The notes under the pieces are model-generated. The model saw nothing but the letters and a program-made list of their open reading frames with translations, ran no database searches and had not been told where the DNA came from. A stretch of DNA of 64,000 nucleotides from Algoriphagus aquimarinus (GTDB lineage Bacteria > Bacteroidota > Bacteroidia > Cytophagales > Cyclobacteriaceae): contig NZ_VORW01000017.1 of NCBI RefSeq assembly GCF_007997215.1, positions 1-64,000 of the forward strand, written 5' to 3'. A program made the position numbers and the translations under genes. This document shows positions 17,870-26,006 of this stretch, in pieces. Every line of letters starts with the position of its first letter. Positions within the stretch are counted from its first letter, which is position 1.

Positions 17870-18892
17870 ATGAGTCAAAATAATTTTCCAAAACTACATA
17901 ATGCTACCTGGCCTGGAATCGTGGGCAAAGGAGCAGACTCTGAACCTGTAATTCCTTTTGATACGCTTCTATCTATGACAGCAGCAGCTGAAGTAGACGG
18001 AGTGAAATTTGATGGATTAGATTTAGGACTACTTGAGCCACACTTTAAGTTAGATGATTCTGATGAGACTAAAATTCTGGCAGAAAAACTTCAAAAAAAC
18101 AACCTAGTTGCTGGATCATTGGTAGCCCCGATTTGGGCAGGATCAGCGATGGGTACCGCTGATCAGCGTGCTACTTTCGTAGATATGGTTCGCAAGGCAT
18201 GTGAATTTGGAAAAAAACTTAGAGACCAAGGGGTTCGTCCTTATGGAGTTATCAGAATTGATTCTGCTGCTGGAGTAGAAGATTGGGCAAAAGATCCTGC
18301 GGGTAACACCAAAATCATTGCAGAAACATTCCGTGAGGCGTGTGATGTGGCAGCTGGTTATGGAGAAAAGCTAGCTACTGAAGGTGAAATATGCTGGGGT
18401 GCCATGCACAGCTGGAAATACATGGTAGAGTTGCTAGAGATGGTGGATCGACCGAATATTGGTTTCCAGGCGGATATGTCACATACGTTCCTTTATACTA
18501 TGGGATATAATGCTCCTGAGCATAGAATTCTCCCAAAAGACGCAGATCTCAACGATCGTGAAGCTGTCAAAGCTGCTTTGAAAATAGTAACTGACGCGCT
18601 TAGACCTTGGACTATTGATTTCCACGTCGCTCAAAATGACGGATCTGTATTCGGACAAGGTTCTCATGATAAGACAGGAAGACATTGCCAAGCCACTGAT
18701 CCAAATGGAGTTTTGGACATAGCACATGATGCTGGTTACTGGCTTCGTGACGAAAAAGGCGAGTTGACCAAAGCCTTCAAGCACATCTGCTGGGATGGTT
18801 GTATGTTCCCAAATGATGTCATGAACAATCAGCAAACCTGGAATGACATTCTTGCTGCCTTGGTGAAAGTGCGGAATGCTCATGGATGGTAA
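17870..18892 (+). CDS. Sugar phosphate isomerase/epimerase-like TIM-barrel protein (cytoplasmic)
   Basis: This 340-residue xylose-isomerase-like (AP endonuclease 2 family) TIM barrel has no signal peptide. Visible landmarks are [13 protein letters not shown] (strand-2 region) and [14 protein letters not shown] metal-binding Glu lies in [15 protein letters not shown], Asp and His in [13 protein letters not shown], and another His in [12 protein letters not shown]. These fit the divalent-metal site of the family. Close families act as isomerases, epimerases or hydratases of keto sugars. It lies between the cupin (205 bp upstream) and the Gfo/Idh/MocA gene (130 bp downstream), which suggests a shared pathway. 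Substrate is not predictable from sequence. Confidence 0.88.
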   Translation: MSQNNFPKLHNATWPGIVGKGADSEPVIPFDTLLSMTAAAEVDGVKFDGLDLGLLEPHFKLDDSDETKILAEKLQKNNLVAGSLVAPIWAGSAMGTADQRATFVDMVRKACEFGKKLRDQGVRPYGVIRIDSAAGVEDWAKDPAGNTKIIAETFREACDVAAGYGEKLATEGEICWGAMHSWKYMVELLEMVDRPNIGFQADMSHTFLYTMGYNAPEHRILPKDADLNDREAVKAALKIVTDALRPWTIDFHVAQNDGSVFGQGSHDKTGRHCQATDPNGVLDIAHDAGYWLRDEKGELTKAFKHICWDGCMFPNDVMNNQQTWNDILAALVKVRNAHGW

Positions 18893-18988
18893 AAAGAATT
18901 TGAGATTTGATATTTGAAATTCAAACTCGAATCTTTCCAATGTAAGTGAAGATTGCCTTTTGAGGCAATTTCAAATTTTAAATATTTG

Positions 18989-19006
18989 TCCCGATAGCTA
19001 TCGGGA
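18989..19006. repeat. Palindrome TCCCGATAGCTATCGGGA
   Basis: A perfect 18-bp palindrome lies 17 bp before the oxidoreductase start. A variant with an altered centre, CCCCGATAATTATCGGGG, is present at 40285. Recurrence with conserved arms and a changed centre points to an interspersed repeat rather than a gene-specific operator. Confidence 0.55.
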
Positions 19007-19022
19007 TTAAAATTATAGAAAC

Positions 19023-20189
19023 ATGAAAGAAAAGAAACATATAAGAATAGGTCTGATCGGAACTGGCTTGATGGGCCGAATCCATACCAACGGATACAAG
19101 AGAGTACCTGATTTTTTTCCAGAGTACGAGTACGTTCCAGTTTTGCAGGCTTGCTGCTCCCGAAGAGCCGATAAAGCTCAGGCTTTTGCAGATCAGTGGG
19201 GCTATAAGTCTGTAGAAACTGACTGGAGAGAATTGCTGAAGCGAGATGATATCGATGCGGTGGATATTTGTACTCCAAATGATACACATGCTGAGATTTC
19301 AATTGCTGCAGCTGCGGCGGGCAAAATGATTCTTTGTGAGAAGCCATTGGCTAGATCTATCAAAGAAGCACAAGGAATGGTGGAAGCAGTGGAAAAAGCA
19401 GGTGTGAAAAACACCGTTTGGTATAATTACAGAAGAATACCAGCTGTGACTTTGGCCAAGCAGATTGTTGCCTCAGGCAAATTGGGCAAGATTTTCCATT
19501 ACCGAGCAAACTTCCTTCAGGATTGGACGATCAGTCCAGATTTGCCTCAGGGTGGAGACGCACTTTGGAGATTGGATGCTGATGCGGCAGGATCTGGTGT
19601 GACTGGAGATTTGCTGGCGCATTGCATAGATACTGCGATGTGGCTGAATGGCGGTATCAAAGATGTGTCTGCCATGACCGAAACTTTCATCAAGGAGCGA
19701 GTACATCAAAGTACCGGTGAAAAGAAAAAAGTAACTATAGATGATGCTTGTCTATTCCATTGTCATTTTGAAAATGGTTCTTTGGGCTTGTTCGAGGCAA
19801 CTCGCTATGCTAGAGGGCACAAGGCACTTTACACATTTGAGATCAACGGGGAACATGCTTCCATTCGTTGGGACTTGCATGATCTGACTCGTTTGGAGTA
19901 TTTCGATCATGCAGATGAAAGCCAAGTTCGTGGTTGGAGATCCATTCACGTGACAGACGGAGATCATCCTTACATGGATAGATGGTGGATTCCTGGTACA
20001 TCAATCGGTTATGAGCACTCATTTGTACATCAAGTGGCTGATTTCTTCAAAAGCCTAGAAACTGGAGAGGCTTGCCATCCTACTTTCCGAGATGCGTTTG
20101 AGACGCAGAAAGTTTGCGAAGCTGTAATCGACTCGGCAAATGAGCGAGCTTGGAAGGATACTGGAGTGGATTGGATAGAGAAAGTCTGA
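19023..20189 (+). CDS. Gfo/Idh/MocA family NAD(P)-dependent sugar oxidoreductase
   Basis: This 388-residue enzyme has an N-terminal Rossmann fold ([19 protein letters not shown]), the family signature [10 protein letters not shown] (about residue 105-112), and the C-terminal alpha/beta domain. In that domain [19 protein letters not shown] carries the catalytic Asp/His pair. There is no signal peptide. Such enzymes oxidise or reduce a sugar or cyclitol hydroxyl, often at C3. In this neighbourhood, next to DUF1080 and isomerase-like genes, a role in oxidising a glycoside to its 3-keto form, or reducing the released 3-keto sugar, is the best inference. A bidirectional terminator follows at 20227. 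The product is shorter than secreted Tat-type members, so it should work in the cytoplasm. Confidence 0.93.
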   Translation: MKEKKHIRIGLIGTGLMGRIHTNGYKRVPDFFPEYEYVPVLQACCSRRADKAQAFADQWGYKSVETDWRELLKRDDIDAVDICTPNDTHAEISIAAAAAGKMILCEKPLARSIKEAQGMVEAVEKAGVKNTVWYNYRRIPAVTLAKQIVASGKLGKIFHYRANFLQDWTISPDLPQGGDALWRLDADAAGSGVTGDLLAHCIDTAMWLNGGIKDVSAMTETFIKERVHQSTGEKKKVTIDDACLFHCHFENGSLGLFEATRYARGHKALYTFEINGEHASIRWDLHDLTRLEYFDHADESQVRGWRSIHVTDGDHPYMDRWWIPGTSIGYEHSFVHQVADFFKSLETGEACHPTFRDAFETQKVCEAVIDSANERAWKDTGVDWIEKV

Positions 20190-20226
20190 ACGGCTCAAGT
20201 ATAAAATCAAAAGTCTAAAAAATGAA

Positions 20227-20256
20227 AAAACAGGAAGGTTATCCCTTCCTGTTTTT
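20227..20256. terminator. Bidirectional terminator between convergent genes
   Basis: ACAGGAAGG / CCTTCCTGT forms a perfect 9-bp stem with a 5-nt loop. It is flanked by an A tract on the left and a T tract on the right, so it can end both the oxidoreductase transcript and the opposing isomerase transcript. Confidence 0.85.
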
Positions 20257-20284
20257 GTTTTAGGAGAAGTTTCTGAATTGCTTT

Positions 20285-21190
20285 TTAAAAGAACTGCTTC
20301 ATTTTCTTCAGTCCAGTGTTTGCAACTTCCTGTGCGTCCTGAGCCCAGTAGGTTTCGTTGAAAAGCTCTAGGGACATGAATTTATGGCCGCCCATTGCCT
20401 TCAAAGTGGCGGCAACTTCCTTCAAAGGTGCGATGCCATCTCCAGGATATATTCTATCACTGTCTTTTTGGTCTAGTCTTGGTTTTGTGGTGAAGTCATT
20501 CATGTGAAATACTTCAATAGCATTTCCATTAACCAATTTCAATCCTTCAAATCCTGATCCTCCTCTGAATAAGTGAAAGATATCTGGAAGAATTCTAGCG
20601 TCTGGATCATTTGCTGCCGCGGCAGTAGCTAGCGTCTGGCCGAGGTGATGGAATGGAGCAAAAGAACCCCAGAATTCCAACTGAGGCATTACTCCAGTTT
20701 TTCTCCCTAAAGCTATCAAACGGGCATATTGCTCACCAGCAGCTAATAAGTCAATTGGATCTGTAGCTCCGATTGCTGGCGCGGCTACTCTTGTGCAACC
20801 AATTTCGGACAACATACCCATTTCCTTTTCCATTTGCTCAAATCCAGCTTTGCTTTTTGCTACATCCTGAGCCATCCATGGAGCAAATCCAATAGCATTT
20901 ACTGGAATTATTTTCGCATCGCTAAATAGTTTCTTGAGAGAGGCTAAAGATTTGCCGGATTTGAGATAAGCTTCCATCTCAGCGATCCAAAGTTCAATAC
21001 CATCATATCCTGCTTTGGATGCGATTTCGATGATTTGGGGTAAATCAAGTTTTTGTCCTCGAAGCGTGCTGGTATTTAGTGAGAACTGTATCGTTGCTTC
21101 CTTTTTTTTCGTCGTTGAAGCAAGAGCGGGTGCCAGCGGAAGAGCAGCAGCACCGATTGCAATAGTTTTAAGTAAATTTCTTCTTTTCAT
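20285..21190 (-). CDS. Tat-exported sugar phosphate isomerase/epimerase-like TIM-barrel protein
   Basis: This 301-residue TIM barrel begins with a twin-arginine leader (MKRRNLLKTIAIGAAALPLA), so it is predicted to be folded and exported. Family landmarks are AGYDGIELWIAEMEAYL, the metal-site Glu in VMPQLEFWGSF, Asp and His in ARILPDIFHLFRG, IEVFHMNDFT, and a final Glu in FMSLELFNETYW. It is convergent with the oxidoreductase gene and diverges from the receptor operon at 21394. Export places it beside the DUF1080 and cytochrome lipoproteins, unlike the cytoplasmic isomerase at 17870. A hydratase or isomerase acting on periplasmic keto sugars is plausible but not proven. The 203-bp upstream spacer shows no clear promoter box. 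Confidence 0.88.
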   Translation of the reverse strand: MKRRNLLKTIAIGAAALPLAPALASTTKKKEATIQFSLNTSTLRGQKLDLPQIIEIASKAGYDGIELWIAEMEAYLKSGKSLASLKKLFSDAKIIPVNAIGFAPWMAQDVAKSKAGFEQMEKEMGMLSEIGCTRVAAPAIGATDPIDLLAAGEQYARLIALGRKTGVMPQLEFWGSFAPFHHLGQTLATAAAANDPDARILPDIFHLFRGGSGFEGLKLVNGNAIEVFHMNDFTTKPRLDQKDSDRIYPGDGIAPLKEVAATLKAMGGHKFMSLELFNETYWAQDAQEVANTGLKKMKQFF

Positions 21191-21393
21191 GTGTTTATAA
21201 TTTGTTATTTACCGGCCACATGGAATCTCGCATGTAATATACCCGTAGCTCTGTGTGGCGATTGAGTGATGCTCGATTTCATCTTAGGTTTATTGATAAT
21301 TTAAGAGACGTACTCCATTTAAATACTGTAATTACCGTTCAGATTATTCCATAAAAAAGAGAGACTAATCTAATCTAGTATAGTGCCGAACAT

Positions 21394-22116
21394 ATGCTAA
21401 AAATAAACTTTTTCACACCTTTTATTCTGTTTTTTATTTGGACTGCCAGCTCCTTTGCTCAGTCTCAGACCTATTTGTCTTTATATAAAGAACAGTTACC
21501 GTATTTCCAAGAAATAATTACTGGAGGTCAGTACAAGGAGCCACCTTTGAATTATGAGGGAAATCCATATTATCTAAACAGGAAGTTCGGTATGGGCAGC
21601 TTATCGATAAATAAGATAACCTACACCGAGGTACCACTCTTATATGATGAGAATGCGGATGCGGTGATTACGTTTCACCCGATTCACCGCCAGAAGATTC
21701 TGATAAAGCCTGAGAAAATTGAGGAAGTTCAATTAGAGGATGGAAGTGTGTTTAGGAGACTTGAGGGCAATGATTCCTACGGTCGTCATAAGAATGGATT
21801 TTATCGTGTGCTTCAAGATGGAGAAATCAAAGTCTTGATGAAGTACTATAAATATATAGATCCAACAAAAGAGGTGGGGAAATTCACTCATAGCTTTGTG
21901 GAGAGCACAGATTACTTCTACTGGCACGCTGGTGATTTTGTCCTTGTAAGAAAGAAAAAGCAAGCAATTAAAAGTCTGGGATTGAGTAAGCGAGAAGTAA
22001 ATAAACATATGAGAGATAAGTCAATCTATTTCTCCACGGATAAGGAAAAGTACATAGTTGAGTTAGCTAGATTGAAGGATAGCAAAGCTGAAACTTTTAA
22101 TGGTTTTGTCGAATGA
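21394..22116 (+). CDS. Exported protein of unknown function, first gene of a receptor operon
   Basis: This 240-residue product is not recognised. It has a clear signal peptide (FFIWTASSFAQSQ) and no lipobox. The mature part is rich in Tyr and Lys, with predicted beta strands (VPLLYDENADAVITFHP, EEVQLEDGSVFRRL, GFYRVLQDGEIKVLMKYYKY) and a helical basic C-terminus (KKQAIKSLGLSKREVNKHMR). The ATG of the next gene overlaps its stop (ATGA), so it is translationally coupled to the STN-type receptor and probably works with it. Genes of this type are common before such receptors in Cytophagales (general impression, not checked). It may be a periplasmic or surface accessory protein. Confidence 0.82.
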   Translation: MLKINFFTPFILFFIWTASSFAQSQTYLSLYKEQLPYFQEIITGGQYKEPPLNYEGNPYYLNRKFGMGSLSINKITYTEVPLLYDENADAVITFHPIHRQKILIKPEKIEEVQLEDGSVFRRLEGNDSYGRHKNGFYRVLQDGEIKVLMKYYKYIDPTKEVGKFTHSFVESTDYFYWHAGDFVLVRKKKQAIKSLGLSKREVNKHMRDKSIYFSTDKEKYIVELARLKDSKAETFNGFVE

Positions 22117-24851
22117 AAAGAATTCTACTACTGATTTTACTCGTTTCTTTTTTTGCGGAAATTAACGCTCAAACCAATACAACCAAGCTGACTGGTCTGT
22201 ATCTGGGAATGTCTTTTGAAAGGTTTGCTGAAAAGCTTGAATCTGAATCCGATTACAAATTTTATTTCAAAAAGGCAGATGTAGAAAATCTTCAAGTCAA
22301 TCTCCAAGCGAGGGATACGGATATACGAATGGTCCTAGATCAAGTTTTTGCTGAGTCAGGACTTAGCTATTCTATTGATGCATCCAAACGTGTTTGGGTC
22401 AGCAAAGGTAAAAGGATGCTGATTGACTTTCCTCAGGATTACTTTTTGGTTCAGGAAAAGCAAGATGATAATCTAGCTAGAGCGGGAGATTCCTTGAGTG
22501 CTTTTGACAAGAATAAACGATTTGTCATCGGTAAGTCTGCAGATAATCCTCAATCTAAAACCGCAATCTTGAGTGGGGTAGTAACCAGTATAGAGTCTGG
22601 GAAACCCATGAATGGTGCTATAGTTTTGGAGAAAGTGAATTACTCTCAGATAGCTACCGATCAGAATGGTAATTATAAACTTACTCTTCCAAAAGGAAGA
22701 CATACCATTTGGGTCCAAAATATTGGAGGGTTTCAAGAGCAACGCCAAATCGATTTAAAAGGGGATGGCGTGCTGAATATGAGTATTGAAGAAACTATAC
22801 TTTCGTTGGACGAAGTAGTGGTAAGTTCTGGAGCACTGTCCAATTTGAATAAACTAGATATGGGAGTACAGTCTATCACTATAGCTGAAGTGAAGCGACT
22901 TCCAGCAGTGATGGGAGAAGTGGATGTGCTCAAAGGCGTGCTGATTATGCCAGGTGTGAATACGGTAGGCGAAGCGACTTCCGGATTTAATGTGCGAGGT
23001 GGAGCTGCAGATCAGAATTTGATATTGTATGGGAATTCTACCATTTTCAATCCTACGCATGCATTCGGCTTCTTCTCTGCTTTCAATTCAGATATGGTGA
23101 ATGGAGTGGAGCTATACAAAGGTTCTATTCCTGTCAATTATGGGGGGAGACTTTCGTCAGTATTGCAGGTGGATCCTAAGTTTGGAAGAAAAGATAAAAT
23201 CGGAGGTTCGGGTGGTATAGGAATTCTAACTAGCAGATTGAGTTTGGAAGGTCCGATAGGTGATAAAACTATATTTACTGTAGGAGGAAGGACTACTTAC
23301 TCCAATTGGGCATTAGACCTTTTGGACGATGATGCAGATTTGAATGATAGTAAAATCACTTTTTATGACATCAATGCAAATATTCAGCATAATATTAATG
23401 AAAAGAATGTAATCGAGTTGACAGCTTATTTAAGTCAAGATGATTTCCGATTTGATGCAGATACTACCTATTCCTACCAGAATATAAATCTTGCACTTGG
23501 ATGGAAGCACTTTTTCAATGACCAGCTGGAAGGAAGATTTACAGTGGGAAGCGACAATTATCAATTTGGGATCCGGGGTGAAGACAATCCTTTAAACTCC
23601 TTTGATTTCGGTTTTGATGTTCAACAGCTTTTCCTTCGTGCGGATTTTGAATACCGAAAGAATGAGAACCATATCATGAAGTTTGGTGTGCATGGTATTC
23701 AATACACCCTGAATCCAGGAAGTAATAAGCCTTATGGGCCAGAGTCTATCGTGATAGAAAAGAATCTCGATGAGGAAAATGCCCGCGAGGTTTCAATCTA
23801 TTTTGGAGATGAATTTACAGTGAGTGAGAAATTGTCGGTGAGTTACGGAGGTAGGTATATGTTGTACCAATTACTTGGGCCAATGACAGTGAATCAATAT
23901 GTGGATGGGGAACCTATTACCGAAAGCAACTTGACAGGAGAGCAAACTTTTGGGTCAGGGGAATCAGTGCAAACGTATCATGGACCAGAATTCCGTGCTT
24001 CTGCTCGTTATACATTAACTAACAAATCGTCTATAAAAGCCGGTTTCAATACCATGAGACAGAATATCCATCTCTTGTCTAATACTTCCTCTATTTCCCC
24101 TACGGACTCTTGGAAGTTGAGCGATACGTATATTAAACCACAGACGGGTGGTCAGGCTTCTCTGGGTTATTATCGGAATCTAGCAAAAAACAGACTTGAA
24201 TTTTCTACGGAAGTGTATTATCGATACATGAGTAATCTTTTGGATTACCGTTCAGGTGCCAATATTATCCTCAATGAAAATATTGAGCAAGACGTGTTGA
24301 ACTCGGATGGCAAAGCCTACGGATTAGAATTATTGCTGAAGAAAAGTACTGGGGCTCTAAAAGGTTCTTTGGCTTATACTTACTCTAGGTCACTGATGAA
24401 AACATCAGATGAACCAAGTATCGAAAAAATCAATGGTGGAGATTTCTACTCCAGTAATTTTGATCAGCCACATCACTTGGTGCTCGTCGCAAATTATGAA
24501 TTGAGTAAGCGAGTAAATACCTCTTTTAATTTGAATTACAGTACAGGCAGGCCAATTACCTTACCTATATCTAAGTTTGATTATGCTGGCTCTGAGCGTG
24601 TTTACTTTTCTGAAAGAAATGCCTATAGAATCCCTGATTACTTCCGGATTGATTTCTCTGTGAATGTAGAAGGAAGTCATAAAATCAAGAAATTGGCTCA
24701 TTCTTCCTGGTCGTTTGGGATATACAATGTATTAGGAAGAAGCAATCCGTACTCCGTGTATTATACTCCTGTGGAAGGTCAGCTCAAGGGCTATCAACTG
24801 TCCATTTTTGCTCGTCCTATTCCATTTATTACTTACAATTTCCGTTTCTGA
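22113..24851 (+). CDS. TonB-dependent receptor with STN and CarboxypepD-like domains
   Basis: This 912-residue outer-membrane receptor has a signal peptide ending EINAQ. A STN-like (secretin/TonB N-terminal) domain follows at about residues 30-95 (FERFAEKLESESDYKFYF, DIRMVLDQVFAESGLSY). A CarboxypepD-regulatory-like domain covers about 150-225 (GVVTSIESGKPMNGAIVL). The plug starts LDEVVVSSGALSNLNKLDMG and contains GEVDVLKGVLIMPGVNTVGE and FNVRGGAADQNLILYGN. The rest is barrel. STN domains in receptors usually talk to a FecR-type anti-sigma factor, but no fecI/fecR pair lies in this window. The gene overlaps both neighbours, so the four-gene operon should be made in fixed ratio. The ligand is unknown. 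Confidence 0.92.
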   Translation: MKRILLLILLVSFFAEINAQTNTTKLTGLYLGMSFERFAEKLESESDYKFYFKKADVENLQVNLQARDTDIRMVLDQVFAESGLSYSIDASKRVWVSKGKRMLIDFPQDYFLVQEKQDDNLARAGDSLSAFDKNKRFVIGKSADNPQSKTAILSGVVTSIESGKPMNGAIVLEKVNYSQIATDQNGNYKLTLPKGRHTIWVQNIGGFQEQRQIDLKGDGVLNMSIEETILSLDEVVVSSGALSNLNKLDMGVQSITIAEVKRLPAVMGEVDVLKGVLIMPGVNTVGEATSGFNVRGGAADQNLILYGNSTIFNPTHAFGFFSAFNSDMVNGVELYKGSIPVNYGGRLSSVLQVDPKFGRKDKIGGSGGIGILTSRLSLEGPIGDKTIFTVGGRTTYSNWALDLLDDDADLNDSKITFYDINANIQHNINEKNVIELTAYLSQDDFRFDADTTYSYQNINLALGWKHFFNDQLEGRFTVGSDNYQFGIRGEDNPLNSFDFGFDVQQLFLRADFEYRKNENHIMKFGVHGIQYTLNPGSNKPYGPESIVIEKNLDEENAREVSIYFGDEFTVSEKLSVSYGGRYMLYQLLGPMTVNQYVDGEPITESNLTGEQTFGSGESVQTYHGPEFRASARYTLTNKSSIKAGFNTMRQNIHLLSNTSSISPTDSWKLSDTYIKPQTGGQASLGYYRNLAKNRLEFSTEVYYRYMSNLLDYRSGANIILNENIEQDVLNSDGKAYGLELLLKKSTGALKGSLAYTYSRSLMKTSDEPSIEKINGGDFYSSNFDQPHHLVLVANYELSKRVNTSFNLNYSTGRPITLPISKFDYAGSERVYFSERNAYRIPDYFRIDFSVNVEGSHKIKKLAHSSWSFGIYNVLGRSNPYSVYYTPVEGQLKGYQLSIFARPIPFITYNFRF

Positions 24852-26005
24852 TGAATAGATTAGTCGTACTTATACTTCTTTGCGTTGCACTAGTCTCAGG
24901 TTGTAGAGAACCCTTTGAGCCAGATATTAAAGCAGCAGATCTTACTGTGTTGGTCGTGGAAGGTTATCTGGATACGGAAGGATTGCCAAGTCAGCTAAAA
25001 CTGAGTTATACCCGGAATATTCAGCTTGATGATTTCTCATTGCCAAGTTATCCTAGTGCAGAGGTATACCTGGAGTCAGCTTCGGGAATGGATTATCCGC
25101 TGACTGATTTGGGAGGAGGAGTATATGAATTTGCTTATGATATTCCTGAAAATGATGATTACACCTTGAGAATCATAGCTAATGATGGGAAGACATATAC
25201 TTCCGAATTGATTAAGCCTATCCTTACTCCGGAGATTATTGATGTTGGTTTTGAGAAAAATGAAAATGGAGTAGAGGTATATCTGACTACAAAAGGAGAT
25301 CAAAACGCTGATGATTTCTTGTGGACATACGAAGAGACCTATGCTTTCCGACCAAAAATCTCATCTTCTTACCGATATGATTCAGAGCAGGAAGATGTCG
25401 TGATTAGAAGTTTAGATGAGAGAACAAATTTGTGCTATAGAGGAGAAGTAAGTTCCGATCTGATTTTGGAGACTTCTTCTAGGTTTGAAGATCAGTTTGT
25501 TTTTAGACAGTCGATTACTCAAATTCCACAAAATGATGAAAGGCTATCTGTACGCTACAGTATCTTGATTTCACAGAAAGCATTAGATAAAAAAGCTTCT
25601 GAGTTTTGGGAGATTCTTCGTAAAAACACCAATGATCTAGGTTCTATTTTTAGTCCTTTACCTTCAAATATTAGAGGCAATATCAAGAATGATCAAGATC
25701 CTACACTACCGGTAGTTGGTTATGTGAGTTTGGGGACCGTCAAGCAAGAAAGGTACTTTATCGATGTAAGTGAAGTAGTTCCCTGGAGGGCTGAGGTACC
25801 AGAATATTATGGATGTTACATAGAACCAGATACGGTGTTAATGGAGAAATATGGTCAAGCGTTTGCCAGTGGTAGTTTTGTGCCTGTAGTCGCTATTATT
25901 CCTGAAGGTGCATTTAATCCAATAGGGTTTCAGGGAGCGGAGAGACGCTGTACAGATTGTACACTGAGAGGAACAAATGTAAAACCTGATTTTTGGGAGG
26001 ATTGA
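24851..26005 (+). CDS. DUF4249 family surface lipoprotein
   Basis: This 384-residue lipoprotein starts LCVALVSGCREPFEPDI, with the lipidated Cys near residue 18. The family start LTVLVVEGYLDTEGLPSQLK follows, then beta-rich repeats. The C-terminus has the diagnostic RRCTDCTLRGTNVKPDFWED segment. DUF4249 proteins are regularly encoded next to TonB receptors of this type in Bacteroidota and may cap or stabilise them. Its start codon overlaps the receptor stop by one base (TGATG). The next gene starts one base after its stop. No enzymatic motif is visible. Confidence 0.9.
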   Translation: MNRLVVLILLCVALVSGCREPFEPDIKAADLTVLVVEGYLDTEGLPSQLKLSYTRNIQLDDFSLPSYPSAEVYLESASGMDYPLTDLGGGVYEFAYDIPENDDYTLRIIANDGKTYTSELIKPILTPEIIDVGFEKNENGVEVYLTTKGDQNADDFLWTYEETYAFRPKISSSYRYDSEQEDVVIRSLDERTNLCYRGEVSSDLILETSSRFEDQFVFRQSITQIPQNDERLSVRYSILISQKALDKKASEFWEILRKNTNDLGSIFSPLPSNIRGNIKNDQDPTLPVVGYVSLGTVKQERYFIDVSEVVPWRAEVPEYYGCYIEPDTVLMEKYGQAFASGSFVPVVAIIPEGAFNPIGFQGAERRCTDCTLRGTNVKPDFWED

Positions 26006-26006
26006 T

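Noticed and set aside
18479..19347. Long minus-strand frames across the TIM-barrel and oxidoreductase genes
   Set aside because: They are antisense to well-supported genes, show no family motif, and have no signal or promoter.
21191..21393. fecI/fecR regulatory genes before the STN receptor
   Set aside because: The spacer is only 203 bp and contains no reading frame for a sigma factor or anti-sigma factor.
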